From Diospyros lotus (lineage: Eukaryota; Streptophyta; Magnoliopsida; Ericales; Ebenaceae): a stretch of 64,000 nt of DNA. The stretch covers positions 19,512,339 through 19,576,338 of the forward strand of contig NC_068341.1 of assembly GCF_014633365.1 (NCBI RefSeq), written 5' to 3'. A model generated the notes under the pieces. That model had not been told where the DNA came from. It saw only the letters and a list, made by a program, of their open reading frames with translations, and ran no database searches. Below are positions 40,262 through 52,910 of the stretch, piece after piece; position 1 is the first letter of the stretch; each line of letters opens with the position of its first letter. Position numbers and translations under genes: made by a program.

Positions 40262-41050
40262 TTTCTTAGGATCAAACTCAGGATCCGACGTGCCTGTCTG
40301 TCCGAGTCCCGAGGTCCATGCGGGGTATGTGCGCCTGTCTAATTCAAGGCGTGGCTCGATAGGGTCGAGGCACCTAGAGCAATGACGGGGTTGTGCCCGA
40401 GGTCCGCTCGGGGCGGACTGGCCATGTCGGTCTAGATCTCGAGCATGACTTAAAGGAGGACCAAGCCTGCCTTGAGGTTTTATGCACCTGTCTGAAATAA
40501 GGTGTGGCTCGATAGGGCCAAGGTAGCCTCGAGGCGCCTAGAGCAATGACGGGCTATGCCAGAGATCCGCTCGGGGCAGACTGGTCATGTCGGTCTGGAT
40601 CCCAAGCATGGCTTAAAGGAGGACCGAGCATGGCTCAAGGTCCTGTACGCCTGTCTGATACAAGGTGTGGCTTGATAGGGCCGAGGTGGGCTCGAGGCGC
40701 TTAGAGCAATGACGGGGCTATGCCCAAGGTCCGCTCGGGGCGGACTGACCATGTCAGTCTGGATCTCGAGCACGACAAGGTCCGCTCGGGGCGGACTGAC
40801 CATGTCAGTCTGGATCTCGAGCACGACTTAAAGGAGGATCGAGCCTGGCTCAAGGTCCTGTGCACCTGTCTAATACAAGGTGTGGCTCGATAGGGCCGAG
40901 GCACGCTTAAGGGGCCTAAAGCAATGACTGGGCTATGCCTGAGGTCCACTCGGGGCGGACTGGTCATGTCGGTCTGGATCTCGAGCACGGCTTAAAGGAG
41001 GACCGAGCCTGACTCGAGGTCTTGTGCACTTGTCTGATACAAGGCGTGTT
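40262..41050. repeat. tandem repeat, period about 163 bp, about five units
   Basis: The landmark tccgctcggggcggactg recurs at 40403, 40566, 40730, 40781 and 40945 (with small changes). Spacing is 163-164 bp, except for an extra 51-bp partial duplication at 40730-40832. Units also share an aaggtgtggctcgatagggc motif and a cttaaaggaggaccgagcc motif. Confidence 0.9.
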
Positions 41051-41099
41051 TGACGTCACCTATTTTCAATGTGCACAATTTGTAAAATGTGGAGTTTTT

Positions 41100-41400
41100 T
41101 GACATACCTTTTTATTTTGGCTTGCTTCGATAGTGGCCCGTCCGAGTATGTCGAGGTTGCAGAGGACTTATTTCTGCATTTGATTGTTCAGGCGGGGCTA
41201 GCTGAGGCGGTCTCGGGACGATAGAGAGAGGGTGACTTATTTCTGCATTTGATAGTGGCCCGTTCGAGTATGTCGAGGTTGCGGATGACTTATTTCTGCA
41301 TTTGATTGTTCAGGCGAGGCTAGCTAAGGCGGTCTTAGGACAATTGAAAGAGGGTGAGATTATACCGGAACTTATTAGGGAACGATGAAGAAAAGGCTGT
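41100..41400 (+). repeat. two-copy direct repeat
   Basis: A segment with gtccgagtatgtcgagg and gacttatttctgcatttgat is present twice (about 41135-41235 and 41248-41360). On the plus strand it reads SEYVEV(A)(E/D)DLFLHLIVQAGLAEAV, once with a stop and once open to a KEGEIIPELIRER end. It may be a displaced part of the same plus-strand gene as at 38.4 kb. Confidence 0.5.
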
Positions 41401-41828
41401 GCTTCCGCTTGAAGTAATGATAAGTAACAAGTGGAAAGGCGACAATTTTTTTTTTAACTAGGAATATTGTAACAATGGTTCTCTAAGAGTATGACTGCTT
41501 AGCTGAGGTTTGCCCCTGCTTCCTCATGTCACTGGTTCGGCTAGGTGGCGGCCTCTACTACTAACATTGGTCCTAGTGTGTCGGTCGAATCAAATGTGAC
41601 TTGCTTTGGGTAGGAGTTTGGATCTTTGGGGTGTGGTTCTGTGCGTTGGTCGTTTGCTGATTGGTTTTGTTCTTCCAATTTTGTCATGTGGACGTTGAAG
41701 TGTAAGGTTTGGCTATTTGTTCTTGTCGTTTGGTCATTGTTCCCGGGAGCGTCGCTTCCCTTGCCGTCCTTACGGGGCCTTGGGCTTCGGATTCTAAGAC
41801 AATCGTGGTAGCATTACAGGGCTTTTTT

Positions 41829-42311
41829 TTATTTGGCGTGGATGGTTTCGACCTCGATTTCTGTTACTGGGAATTTCATGGCCAGATAGGGGGTAGATAC
41901 TATTGCGCCTAACTTGTTAAGTGAAGGGCGGCCAAGCAGCGCGTTGTATGGTGTTTCACAATTGATGACTAAGTATGGGATGTAGATTGTCTTGACGAGG
42001 GGGAGAATTCCTAATGAAGTCAGCAAGTCGATGTAGCCCTTGACTCGTACTTGTTCCCTTGAGAAACCAATCAGGTTTCCCTTGAATGGCTTTAGTCCTT
42101 GTTCGGGGATTCTCATCCTCTTTCGGGTCGACAGGTACAATAGCTCGACTGAGCTACCTTGATCCACGAGCACCTTTTTCACTAAGAAGTTGGCGGCGAT
42201 GATCGATATTACTATGGGATCGTCGAGGTTTTTATTGGTGCCTTCAAAGTCCTCCTCGGTAAAGAAGATTGTGGGGTGGCGGGGGATTTTCTTTGGTCTT
42301 TTTTTTAGCAT
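41829..42311 (-). pseudogene. Tat-type gypsy protease region
   Basis: 160-codon open segment of a pol polyprotein: DDPIVISIIAANFLVKKVL, then the active-site VDQGSSVELLY, then LLGRPSLNKLGAIVSTPYL. The DQGSS form is typical of Tat/Athila-lineage aspartic proteases. It ends in a stop at 41829; a recognisable but broken linker continues to about 41400. No reverse transcriptase, RNase H or integrase follows, so most of pol is deleted. Confidence 0.8.
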
Positions 42312-42479
42312 TGCCTATTGTCATTACCGCTCGAAGATGTCACTTTCTTGCCGAGATGAACTCTCCTCCGCCCGCGAAGCCTCCAGAAATGGTGTCGATA
42401 ACCCCTGCTACCTGGTTTCCCAAAGGTGGTCCGGCGTTTTGTCTGTCGCTTGCTTGGTGCCGCCTCTAAGGGCTGCGAC

Positions 42480-43900
42480 TCTTTTGCCTTTTCGAGTTAC
42501 CCTGGGGGGATTGCCTCTAGTCAAGTCGGTAAACGTATTGGTAAAGATAACCCTCCCTAACCAATCGCTCTATCTGGCCCTTCAGGGCAGCGCACTCGTC
42601 GGTTGTGTGTCCGAACATGCGGTGGTAATTGCATCGTTTGCTGGTGTCGATGTTGCCATGAGGGGGTCATTGCTCGCTGATATCCGGGAGAAGAATGACC
42701 CTGGTATTGTAAACTTCTCGAAAAATTCGTGAAGGAAGTGTACGCGTTGTAGTGCAACTGGGGTTGTTTGAAGGCTCGAGGTGGTTCCTTTCTCCCTTTG
42801 TTATGATCTTGACCTTCCTGGTTTCGGTGGGGGTCCCTCCTGTGGCCGCGTTGATGCTAGTGAGAGGGCCTCGATTAGGGGGCCGGCTACAGTTGTACTC
42901 GTGGTTCGGTCTCCACGCGTTGGGAGACCGGGGCTTCCTCCATGTTGATGTATCCTGTTGACTGTGTCCTAAGGTCGGCCACGGTAGCTGGGGGCTTTTG
43001 AGCCAACGAATCGGCGAAGGGACCCGCTCTCAACCCAGTCGTAATGGCGTGTAGGGATATTGCAGGTTGAGATCTTTGATCTGAAGGGCTTCCTGAAAGA
43101 ACCTATTCATGAATGCCCGTAACAGCTCGCGCTCACCCTGTTTCAGGTTGATAAGACTGCTCGAGGTTCGACGATGGGCTTGGCTAGTGGAGAAGTGAGT
43201 GAGAAAGTGGGTGGCTAATTCGGAGAAGTCGTGGATAGAATTTGGCTCCAAGGACGAGAACTATAACATGACCGACTTTCTTAGTGTGCTGGGGAAGGTT
43301 CGGCACGTGATCGGGTCTGAACTTCCGCTTATCAACATGGCAACACTGAAGGTGGTAAGGTGATCCTAGGGGTCCGTGGTGCCGTCGTAAGGTTCTAAGG
43401 CGTAAGGAGGGTGGAAACCGTAGGGTAAGGGAACGATCATGACGAACTCAGAGAAGGGATGGCTATGAGAGTACAGGGACGTGGAAGTGAGGGAGCTGGA
43501 GTGTGAGTAGCTTGATGGTGTTGGTGATGACTGCCCTCGGCATCGCAGTCAGCCCATCCATTGAGCTGGTCACGCTGCTGGTTTTGTGTTAATTCGTCCA
43601 TTCAATTGTGGAGTCGCTCGACTATCTGGAGTAGGACCTCTATGATAGCTGGATTCTGCAGAGGGTGACTAGGGTTGTTTGACTCCTAGGCAGGGGCGCT
43701 TCTGGTTTCGTACCATGGTGCGGTCACAGGGAGATCAGTTCGAAAGGCTTTGGTGAGCTTATAGGGTAGGTAAGTTTTACCGGGCCCCACGGTGGGCGAT
43801 AAATGTTCCTTCTTGACCAAATAGGGAGATGATCGGAGTCGGGGCGCGGGCTCCGACGACGGGTCTGTCCGGGGGGCGACTGGCACTTGCAATGAACAAT
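42480..43900 (-). pseudogene. Tat-type gypsy gag, broken
   Basis: Gag domain at 43030-43251 (SIHDFSELATHFLTHFSTS, RRTSSSLINLKQGERELL, FMNRFFQEALQI). A zinc-binding-like C-H-H-C segment, readable as CNYHRMFGHTTDECAALKGQ, lies at about 42555-42630 and is followed by IERLVREGYLYQY. Frameshifts separate the pieces. Upstream, 43686-43892 is Pro/Ser-rich. It lies directly before the protease in transcription order, as expected for one element. Confidence 0.75.
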
Positions 43901-44150
43901 AGAGGGAGTAAGAAGGTAAGATGAGGCAGTATATCAGTAGGTCAGAGGTGAGAACATACCTTGGTTCTGAAGAGAGCTAGTTGATATAGAAGGAGATGTC
44001 CTCTTGCATGCATAAGACGAGCGCTTGCAGGTGATGGGACTGGTTATTTGGCATCGGTGGTGATTCCCAAGTTGTAGCATGGTAGCGATAGGACCCTCAT
44101 TAATGTGGATGGGATTCGCCATTAATGAGGATGAGATCTGAGACAGCTAC

Positions 44151-44162
44151 TCTGATATCCAG
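44151..44162 (-). promoter_or_regulatory. possible primer-binding site of the Tat-type element
   Basis: On the minus strand TGGATATCAGAG, one inserted base away from TGGTATCAGAG, located upstream of gag. The LTR would lie at higher coordinates. Confidence 0.4.
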
Positions 44163-44166
44163 TGAA

Positions 44167-45080
44167 TTTGCAATGATGTCATGGTAGGCTGGCGCTGAGC
44201 CAAAGCTGGGCCCAAAAGGGAGATCAAGGTTAGGCCGAGATTAGGCCTAATGAGAGGGTTGAGATTGGGCCGGACGGTCCATGAAGTATAAAATACTACA
44301 AATTAACACGGTTATAACATAAAACAATCTTCCAAACACATCATCTTGAACACGGATATATTTAACAACAGGAACTTCAAAATAGAAACAAAAACTAACA
44401 ATAATAGATGTTACCAGATTAAAACAACAAAGAGGAGATGACGGGTGAACAACAACCACTACAACTGGAACGTCAAGGAGACGGAGGAGCAGAAGTAGGT
44501 TGAGTCGCACTTTGCACTGTCCTGAAGACAGTTTGTGCCCTGCATCGACGATGAACAAACTTCAACGACTATCTTAGCAGGATGAAATGACCTCTCTGAT
44601 GAACGATAGCCATGAACAACAGGAACTAGCAGAACTCAGGAACAAGCTCGCTCTTAGTGATGGAAAGCTCGAGAACTCCAGAAGACAGAGAAGCTTAGGG
44701 GGAAAGAAAAGCCAAAAAACTTAGGGAAGAAAGAAAGACCCTATCGACAGAGAGAGGGGAGCCATCCCTTTTATAGGCATCCCACCGACTCAACCAAAAA
44801 TATTTGCAAGCATATAAATAAAAAAATAATTAAAATTAATTAAATAAACTAGACTGGGCCTAAAAAGATAACGGGTGCATCGCACAGACCTGCCCATTCG
44901 ACCAACTGGACGGACGGCGACGGCAGCGCGCGCGAGGGAATAGGAGTTTGCCGGCTCAAAAAATCTGCGCACCCCTTGGGGCCTAACCTAATATGGACAA
45001 AAAGAAGTATAAAAGGCTATGGAAAGCCTTGTGTCCTACCGATGTGGGACAAGCATCCCACTACACACATACTTCCAACA
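44167..45080 (-). repeat. candidate LTR
   Basis: On the minus strand it begins TGTTGGAAGTATGTG at 45080. It contains a cccttttatact-type TATA region (about 45010) and a tataaaagggatgg box (about 44765), and runs towards the possible primer site. No matching second LTR was found at the other end, and no target duplication could be confirmed. It could instead be a solo LTR of another element. Confidence 0.35.
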
Positions 45081-46033
45081 AGAAATGGGGGAAACAATCC
45101 TTAATCAGATGCATCAGAAAACTCAATCTATCATCACAACTCCTTAAGAATTGATCCTAACTAGCCATTCCCTAAACTAGTATCTAGTCCAAGGAACTGC
45201 AGTTTTTAGACTTGGATGACCTCCACATGGACTTGCCACTATTCTAAACTCTCAAAAAAACTTTATTACTTGGAATAAAATCGATTGAAAAAATCTTCCC
45301 TTTCAAAGTATTTTCTTTATATAATTCTCAAAAAATTGAAAGAGAAAACCTTTAAAGGCCTTAAAGTTTATATGCAAATAGGTTTATTGTTTTATAATTA
45401 TCATTGCTATTTTACATTTTTCACTTTTCTTTAGGTTAGGGGTTTTATTGAATAGCAATGTTATTTCCTACAAGAACATATAGCATTAAGAATTACCTAT
45501 GTGTCTACACAATCCAAGACACATAATTACCTTATAGGAAGAGCAAAATAAGAGGGCACAAATACCCACTGCCTCAGTAGGAGTCTTCTTTAAACATAGA
45601 GAAACAAATTCTTTCATAGGACGGGAAAAATGTTTATCCAATTACACACCAAAAATTGACACTCAATTTAGTTGGAAAGACTATAGATAAGACACAAAAA
45701 ATTCAATTGGACAAAATAAGTTGTTGCACATGACAATTAGCAACCAAACTGTTAGTGTTTTGTGCTCTAATACTAGGTTTGGATGACATCTAGCGGGCTT
45801 GTTTTATGCATTTATTGTTTCTTTGTATAAATAAATAAAAAGTAAGGTTTTCTTTATTCATATTTTTTTCAATTAATTATATGAATGAGTTCCTAAATTT
45901 TTTATTTAAGAATCTTATTCTCAAAGTGTTGAGACTGTGCGACATGATTATCTGATAACAGGACTTCTTAAACTATTCATGGTCTTTAGATTCTTTGAAT
46001 GGGGACTTCGATTAATCAAGTATGGACTAACAT
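45081..46033. other. intergenic
   Basis: AT-rich; nothing identified. Confidence 0.5.
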
Positions 46034-49000
46034 TGTAACATCTCGATAATTCGAGAATAAATAATAATTATTAATTATTGTATTTGAGGTGATTATTGAA
46101 TATCTGTGTATTTAAAGGGAGGTATTAATTTATTTTTTATTAACGAAATAGGCAAGTAATTATTGTAAAATTTGGGGTATAAGAGTTATTATTAAGGGTG
46201 TCAATGATTTGGATTGGTTCGGTTCTATAAGAATCCAGTAACCAAACCATTTTTAATGATTCTGAAAAAATAAGAACCGTAACCAAACCATTACATATAT
46301 AAAACTAAATCATGACCAATCCGTCACACCGGATCGGTTTTGGTTATATCCAATTAACATTTAGCTTCTAAATATTTTCGCAAATATGAAATTACAAACA
46401 AATTTGTTAATTAAAATAAACCCATAACTTCATTAATGCTTCAAGTCTTGAAGTAAAAGTATAACAAAATAATTCATAGACTACTTCATTAAATGAGATT
46501 GGATCGACCATTTAGTATAGCAATAGCATATAAAATTCTAGAAATAAAATAGTTCATGAATCTCGCTAGTTTCCTAGGAAGTGATACTATTTATGTATAT
46601 GTATATATATATATACCCAAAAAATTATAATATATATAAGTATAATATCGGTTCCGGTTCAGCTTGAACCACGGTTTGGAAAAAAAAAAATCATTAACCA
46701 AACCAAATATATCGATTCTTAATTTTTTAGAATCAGAAGTTAACCTTTGAACCATAGAACCAATCCAAAAGGCACAGTTCGGTCCGGTTCACCGATTTTT
46801 GTATATTTTTTAACACCTATTAAGCGGGGTGTGTGCGTTAATTTCTAGAAATTATGAGGTCTAAGTGTAAATTTCAGAAGTAGGCTGGGGATTACCTTAA
46901 AATTAAATTGAAGCATTATATGAGTGAAGGTGAGTGTAGTGCGTGCAGTCACGTGCAAGGGTGGCTAGGCCGATGAGATGCGAGATTGAACCCGTGGGTG
47001 TGCGCCAGCGAGGAAGGAAATTGGCTGGAATTTCTAGCCATTCCTTGCCCAAAATAGCGTCATTTTGGGCAAGGCAGTGGGCAGCAGCTGGCTACCATGC
47101 GACCAGCCCTAAGCTGCCCTCTTTTTGCCACTTAAACGCCTGATTTTAGCAAGTTTTAGGGGGGAGGGCTTTTGAACAACAAGTCTGAGGGAAATTACAA
47201 AGAAAAAATATGTGCATTGAGGTTGTAAATGAGGGAGGAAAATTCAAGAGAAATTGTGAAAAAATTCAGTTTAATTGAAGTTTAACTAATCAGGTAAGTG
47301 GGGAAAAATATGATGGAGATTCCTAGCGATTGGAATTTAATTTAGGGCGTGATTTTGCTAATTTTGGCTGAATTGTATTATTTTGTAGTGTGTATTAAAA
47401 TAATAGTGTGTGAGTATAAAAACACTAAAGGCAAGCTCTTTATTTCTTTTATGAGTCTCATTCGTTTTATGAATTCCATTTCCTTCCTTAACACAATTTG
47501 ATTCCAGAAATTATTTATATGCGTTATGGATATTTATTGTGTAAATTAAATTAAATTCAATTAAATAGGAGACTTTCGAAGTTTTATTCAATAAGTGTTT
47601 ACAGGGTATTGTATCTTCTCTACTTCCTTGGGAATGATGTCGAACCGGTTTGGGACTAAGTTCCTAGAGAATTGGCGAGATATGGTTGTGGTTATGATTT
47701 TCGGCAGGTGTGAGATGTGTTAGCGGGGTGTAGGAGCTGTCAATCGATGAGGTGATGTGTTGACCATTTGGTGACACTGGAGCGAACCGTTAACCAGACC
47801 AAGGATGGTTGTCATGCGATTACTCTTGGTCACAGATTGTCGACCGATGCTTGATCACTGTCGATCGACTCTGTTATGATGTGACATACTGCATGGCATA
47901 ATAATGCATGGGATTTTGTTTGCATTATTGAAGGTACATAAGTTGCGATTACTTGGACACGAACATTTTAGAATTATTAGGTGTACAAGCACTGCATTGG
48001 GTGTGTATTTCTATGTGGGCGAAGCATGGCCTAATGCCTGGCTTATGGGGGCTAATGTATCACATTGATGCTTACTATGCCATTACTTCTATTATTTGTT
48101 GCATTGCGTAGTTACAATATGATGTGGATTGTGGTATGAAGTTGTCCCTTGATAGCTATGAGTGGAGCTGGGCTCCAGGTAGCTATGACTTGGGAACTCC
48201 GACTTGTGGATTATGTTGTGAGAGACTCGGGCTCATGTGGATTATGTTGTGAGGGCCTTGGGCTCATGTATCTTATGCCAGCTAGTCATGGTTGTGGTAG
48301 ATTTGTATGCCGGTATTTGGATGTCAAGTTATAGATTTCTTATGTGGGCCCTAAAGACCAATATGTGCATTAGTATATATTTTTGTTGAGCTTGGATATT
48401 TTGGTGCATGGCACGATGTGACATTATCATTTGCAGCATTACATTTTATAGAGCATATTATGGGTGTGGGATTTATCCCTATCCTTATCTTTATTCTTCT
48501 GTTATGTTTCAGGCCTTGTGGCTCATCTTGTTTTTAACATCATTCCAGATGTGGGAGCTGATGTCGAGAATGGATCGATTAGCGTGTCCGTCTTAGGTGG
48601 CTATGTGTATAGAGCAATCCCAACTGAAAAGATCTTTGGGGCAAAATCTTAGCCCATGTATTTCAGTTATTAGATGGTTGTATACAGAAATTAAGGAAAT
48701 TCGGGGTAGCACAGGGGTTACTACCTTGTTCGGTATAGGGATACCGATGGGAGGATGGTGTGTCATGCGCCATATGACATGAGATATCGCTAGTAGACCT
48801 ATGGGTGGTCGTTGAGGAATGATTAGTTGAATGTGACGCCGATGATTTACCACATGGTATTATGGATAATGATCGAGTCATCAGGTTGCGATGGTGTGTT
48901 GATCCTTAGACTTGAATCGACACGGTTGTTTTGTGTATTAATGTACGGGATTTGCTAATTAGCCAAACCATCTAATTGGGAGATGTGAACATTCATCTAT

Positions 49001-49500
49001 GTAGTTCTGTATTACTAGTATATGAAGACAGGTGTTGGGAATTGGATTCGTCGCTCTCATCGGTATTTGATGGGGTGAACGTCCTATGTAATCTATTATT
49101 GATGTGATAAGACAATCCCTGGTCAGGGCATATTGAAAATCAAGAAAGGTGTTTCCTGATGTGTCATCTAGTTACATTAATGAGATCTAACACATAGTTA
49201 CTGAGTTTGTGATTTTGTCACTCTATAACTCTCGTTCAATCGGAATGTTAGGTGATAGAAGGATTATAGAACACGATAATCGTCAACTATAATAGGTTCA
49301 CTTGAAGTGAGATTTTACTGTCACTTATACTATCCTAAATCGCTACTAAGCACTATTTAAGAATTCTCGGATCGTCGTCAGGATTTGGAGATATTCCGGT
49401 GATGGGTCAAGGAGTTAGAAGGTACCAAAAGGGGTTTCGATATTATCTGATTGCTAGCGAATTGTGAACTTAGATAGTCACACACTATATAGTATTGTGT
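46034..49500 (+). mobile_element. Tekay-like LTR (possibly solo), interrupted
   Basis: Begins TGTAACATCTCGATAATTCG, comparable to the Tekay start. It continues with the same order of landmarks: AT-rich U3, GC-rich block with caaaatagcgtcattttggg (47047), a ccttgggaatgatgtcg motif (47630), a tgggcgaagcatggcc motif (48016), and an aacatcattccag motif (48537). A TGGTATCAACATTGTGAGC string at about 49502 may be a decayed primer site marking the right end. No gag-pol follows. Carries the insertion at 46197-46818. Confidence 0.6.
46197..46818. mobile_element. MITE-like insertion in the LTR
   Basis: 622 bp bounded by short inverted ends (GGTGTCAA at the left, TTAACACC then T at the right). ATTAAG is present on both sides (46191-46196, 46819-46824), a likely 6-bp target duplication. 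Internally it has ggttcggtt-type repeats near both ends. Non-coding; superfamily not assigned. Confidence 0.65.
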
Positions 49501-51345
49501 TTGGTATCAACATTGTGAGCCCAAAGTGTCTCAGGGATTGGATGGTCAAAAGTTGACCAATAGGCCATGAAAATCAACTCTTGCCTTCAGAAGAGTCGGC
49601 TCTTAGCAGCACCAAAAGTCTAATTTTGCCTTGGTGAAAGTTGACTCTTGGAGGCATGAAGAATTGACTCTTCCTGCAAGGAAAGTCAACTTTTGGCTCT
49701 CTAACCGCCACAATAATTGAGCACCACATGGTGTAAAATTGGAGGGGGGCAGTTGGGGGTGGTTGGAAAACGTGAGGAGAAATTGGAATTGGGGAGGAGT
49801 AAGAAATTTTGTAAAAGAAGCAAATTGCTTTTGCTTCTCTTGTGTGTGCATTCTTCTTATTCGTCCTCTATTTCCTTTGTAATATTCTATTGTTGCCATA
49901 AATTATACATGTGAAGGTCGCGTGTAAAATTTTGAGATGCAAGTGTTGGTGATACGGGAAACCTCTGTGTCTAAGATGAAAAAAGGTGACCAGAATGATA
50001 CCGGACTACATACTAGGTATGGGTCGACTAGGACTACCACAGCTTGAGGTGGATTCAATCTCAGTACATAAACAATTTATGTACTCCATTCTTATATTGG
50101 ACAACAGGTACGCATTTATTTATATTCATGTGATGAATATGCGTGCTGCTTAAATATCAAACCTAGTGTATGGTGTGTATATTTTATTCTGTTGCATATA
50201 TCTGATACATGGTAAGAAATTTATTTTTGCCCATACCACCATATACATGATTCCCAACACAAGCAACATCAACAAACAAGAATGATTAGTTAATATCATG
50301 TCATACCCTGTTTGTTGAGTTTGTTTTTAAATGTTTTAATGATGAGTTTTATGCAAAAATTTAATGTAAGCCATGTTCTATGTTAAGGATGTCCTAATAA
50401 AATATGTTAAGGATGCTTTGAGAATAAATTTAAGGAATCTTGATATGTTTATCTATATTAATATGTGTTAACATGTTTTTATTTGTGTTAAAGTTGTTTT
50501 GATATTCAGAATATGTTAAATGCACGCTGTGTCTAGCAATATGATTTATCTATTATTATGTTTCTCTTTAGAATCATTCTAAAGATTGTGCATGAATGCT
50601 ATGTAAGGTTCATAATATTCCACATATATAAAGTATGAAGTAGTATTACTCTAAACTGAAGAGCAATCTAGTTCATATATGTATTCTTGATGTCTATTAA
50701 GAAACAATAAGGTCTTGTAGTAAATGATTATATATTCATGCGATAGCTGTTCAGTTTTCATCTAATGAACTTAAATTGCTTATTTGAACCCTTCCAACAA
50801 ATCTTGTAGTCTCATCTCCATAGACCATCTCATAGTGACACATGTCCATTTTAGATCAAGTACCACAATAATAGCCAAATCTAGACAATAATTCTCCCAA
50901 TACTTTTCAAATGCTTTACACATTGAACTTGCCTTGACTCAAATTTTAGGCATCATGACTAACACTACTCCCTAATAGACTATGGGTCTCGTTGAGAGTA
51001 GTAAGCAGGGGCGTATCTACACGTGAGCTGTCTTGGGTCATAGGCTAAAGCTCAAAGCAGCCTACAATTAAAATTAATTTTTAATGTAAAAAATAATTTT
51101 TAATAATAAATCAATTAAAAAAATTACAACTCACCCCAAAATTTGTGATGTACAATTCTACATCTCAAAAAAAAAAAAAAAAAAAAATTCAACCTCCCCT
51201 ATATAAATTTCTGGATCCACCTTGATAGTAAGTCTTACATTCATAATACATACTAAATTCTATCATTAATTGTTGATTCCTAATGATGGCAAATATATCC
51301 CAAGAGGGGGTAAATTGGGATTTGTATAAATTTTCGCAAATTTAA
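49501..51345. other. intergenic
   Basis: No gene. 49520-49700 has a repeated aaagtcaactcttgg-type motif in both orientations. 51165-51187 is a poly-A run. The rest is AT-rich. Confidence 0.45.
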
Positions 51346-52910
51346 AACTTTGATTGAAGGCAAAACACTATGTTTCGAAATACAGGATACATGTTTAGAA
51401 ATAAACCTTTCTGTTAAATAGGTTTCGAAACCTACTATATATGTTTCAAAATATACCTCACTGTTTTGCTAGTTTCAAAATATGAAATGTATGTTTCGAA
51501 ATCTACTTCACTGTTTTGGTTGATTCGAAATCTTTTATCTTATATTTCAAAATAACGATCTTTGGAAAAGATGATTTCTATAATCAGAAGTATATCAAAG
51601 TTATGTTTATATGCGATTAAGCTCAAGAAAAACTTTGTTTTAGACTTCGATAACAAAACTTATGAAAGCATGTGCAATAGGCAATAATGATAAGCAAAAG
51701 CTAAAGAACACTTGCACACAAGATATATAGTGGTTCAGCACCCCGCCTAGTCCACTACCTTCAAGATTATCCACTTGAAGGATTTTTCAATCCCAATCAC
51801 TTTTCACTAGTGATCACCACAACAAGGGTTTTATCACGGTTCACCCAAAAACCTTACAAAGTGAGTTTTTACGGGCTCAACTCAAACCTAGCACAAAGTG
51901 AGTTTTAGGCTCAACTCAAACCTTACACCAAATGAGTTTTAAGGCTAAACTTGAACCTTTGACACAATGAGTTTTAGGCTCAACTCAAACCTTTACATCA
52001 CAATGAGTTTTAGGCTAAACTCAAACCTTACAACATTAATAAGATAAACGTTTTATCTTTTACAGCCCAAAGAGCAACAAATGTCTTACCAGTGGATATA
52101 CAAACCTTTTGTACCGGCTTAAGATGAGGAGAGCTAGAAAGGATGTAACTTCTTGCTTTAGTTTGCTTCTCCTTCTCACTTTCAATGCACAAGAGAAAAG
52201 ATGTGTGTGGATCTTCTTTTAAATGCTCAAACAAACATTTTGATCACCACTTGTGCTTGAGTGTGTCTCTAGTGTGTGCTCTCTTGTTCTTGCTTGTTGT
52301 CTCTCTATCAATCTCATCTTGTCTTCAGATACCTGCTATTTATATCAAGAGATAGAAATCTCGTCATTTTATAGCCGTTAAAGACAAGACAGAAAAGTAG
52401 GTTTCGAAACATAGCATATGTGTTTCGAAACATCACAATTTTACACATAGGTTTTGAAACATACTCATGTTTCGAAACATACAGTCTTTCCAGCTGTACT
52501 TGCACTTAGAGACAGCATTGAGTGGGAGACAAGGTCTTATGCCCACTATGATTAAAAATGATCTCCAATTCAAATTTGAATTTGAATCCTTAGAGTATGG
52601 ATAAAGTATTAAACAAATAATTTTGATAAAAACAAAATTGCAAAACAATTGCATCTCAATTTTTAAATGATCTGCTGACAGAATGTCAGAGGTTTCGAAA
52701 CATACTATCATAGGTTTCGAAATATACCTCTCTGGAAATGAGGTTTCAAAACATAATATACAGGTTTCGAAACATAGTCTAAAACCTAGAACAAATGATA
52801 ATACATAGATGTTTCGAAATAACATATGCACTTGAAAACATTGAAAACATTTTCAAAGGGATTTCGAAACATGTATAGAAACATGACAAATTTTTAGAAA
52901 CATTTGCTTG
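51346..52910. repeat. dispersed TTTCGAAA-centred repeats
   Basis: Many copies of an aggtttcgaaacatac-type unit, whose centre GTTTCGAAAC is palindromic. They occur irregularly at 51370-51560 and 52400-52890, with decayed variants (tttcaaaa). Between the two clusters lie a gtggttcagcaccccgcctagtcc-type stretch (51732) and the minisatellite at 51850. No coding region. It resembles non-coding parts of plant retroelements, but no ends were found. Confidence 0.6.
51850..52033. repeat. about 36-bp minisatellite, five copies
   Basis: Units of the type tgagttttaggctcaactcaaaccttacac, present about five times with small changes. Confidence 0.9.
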
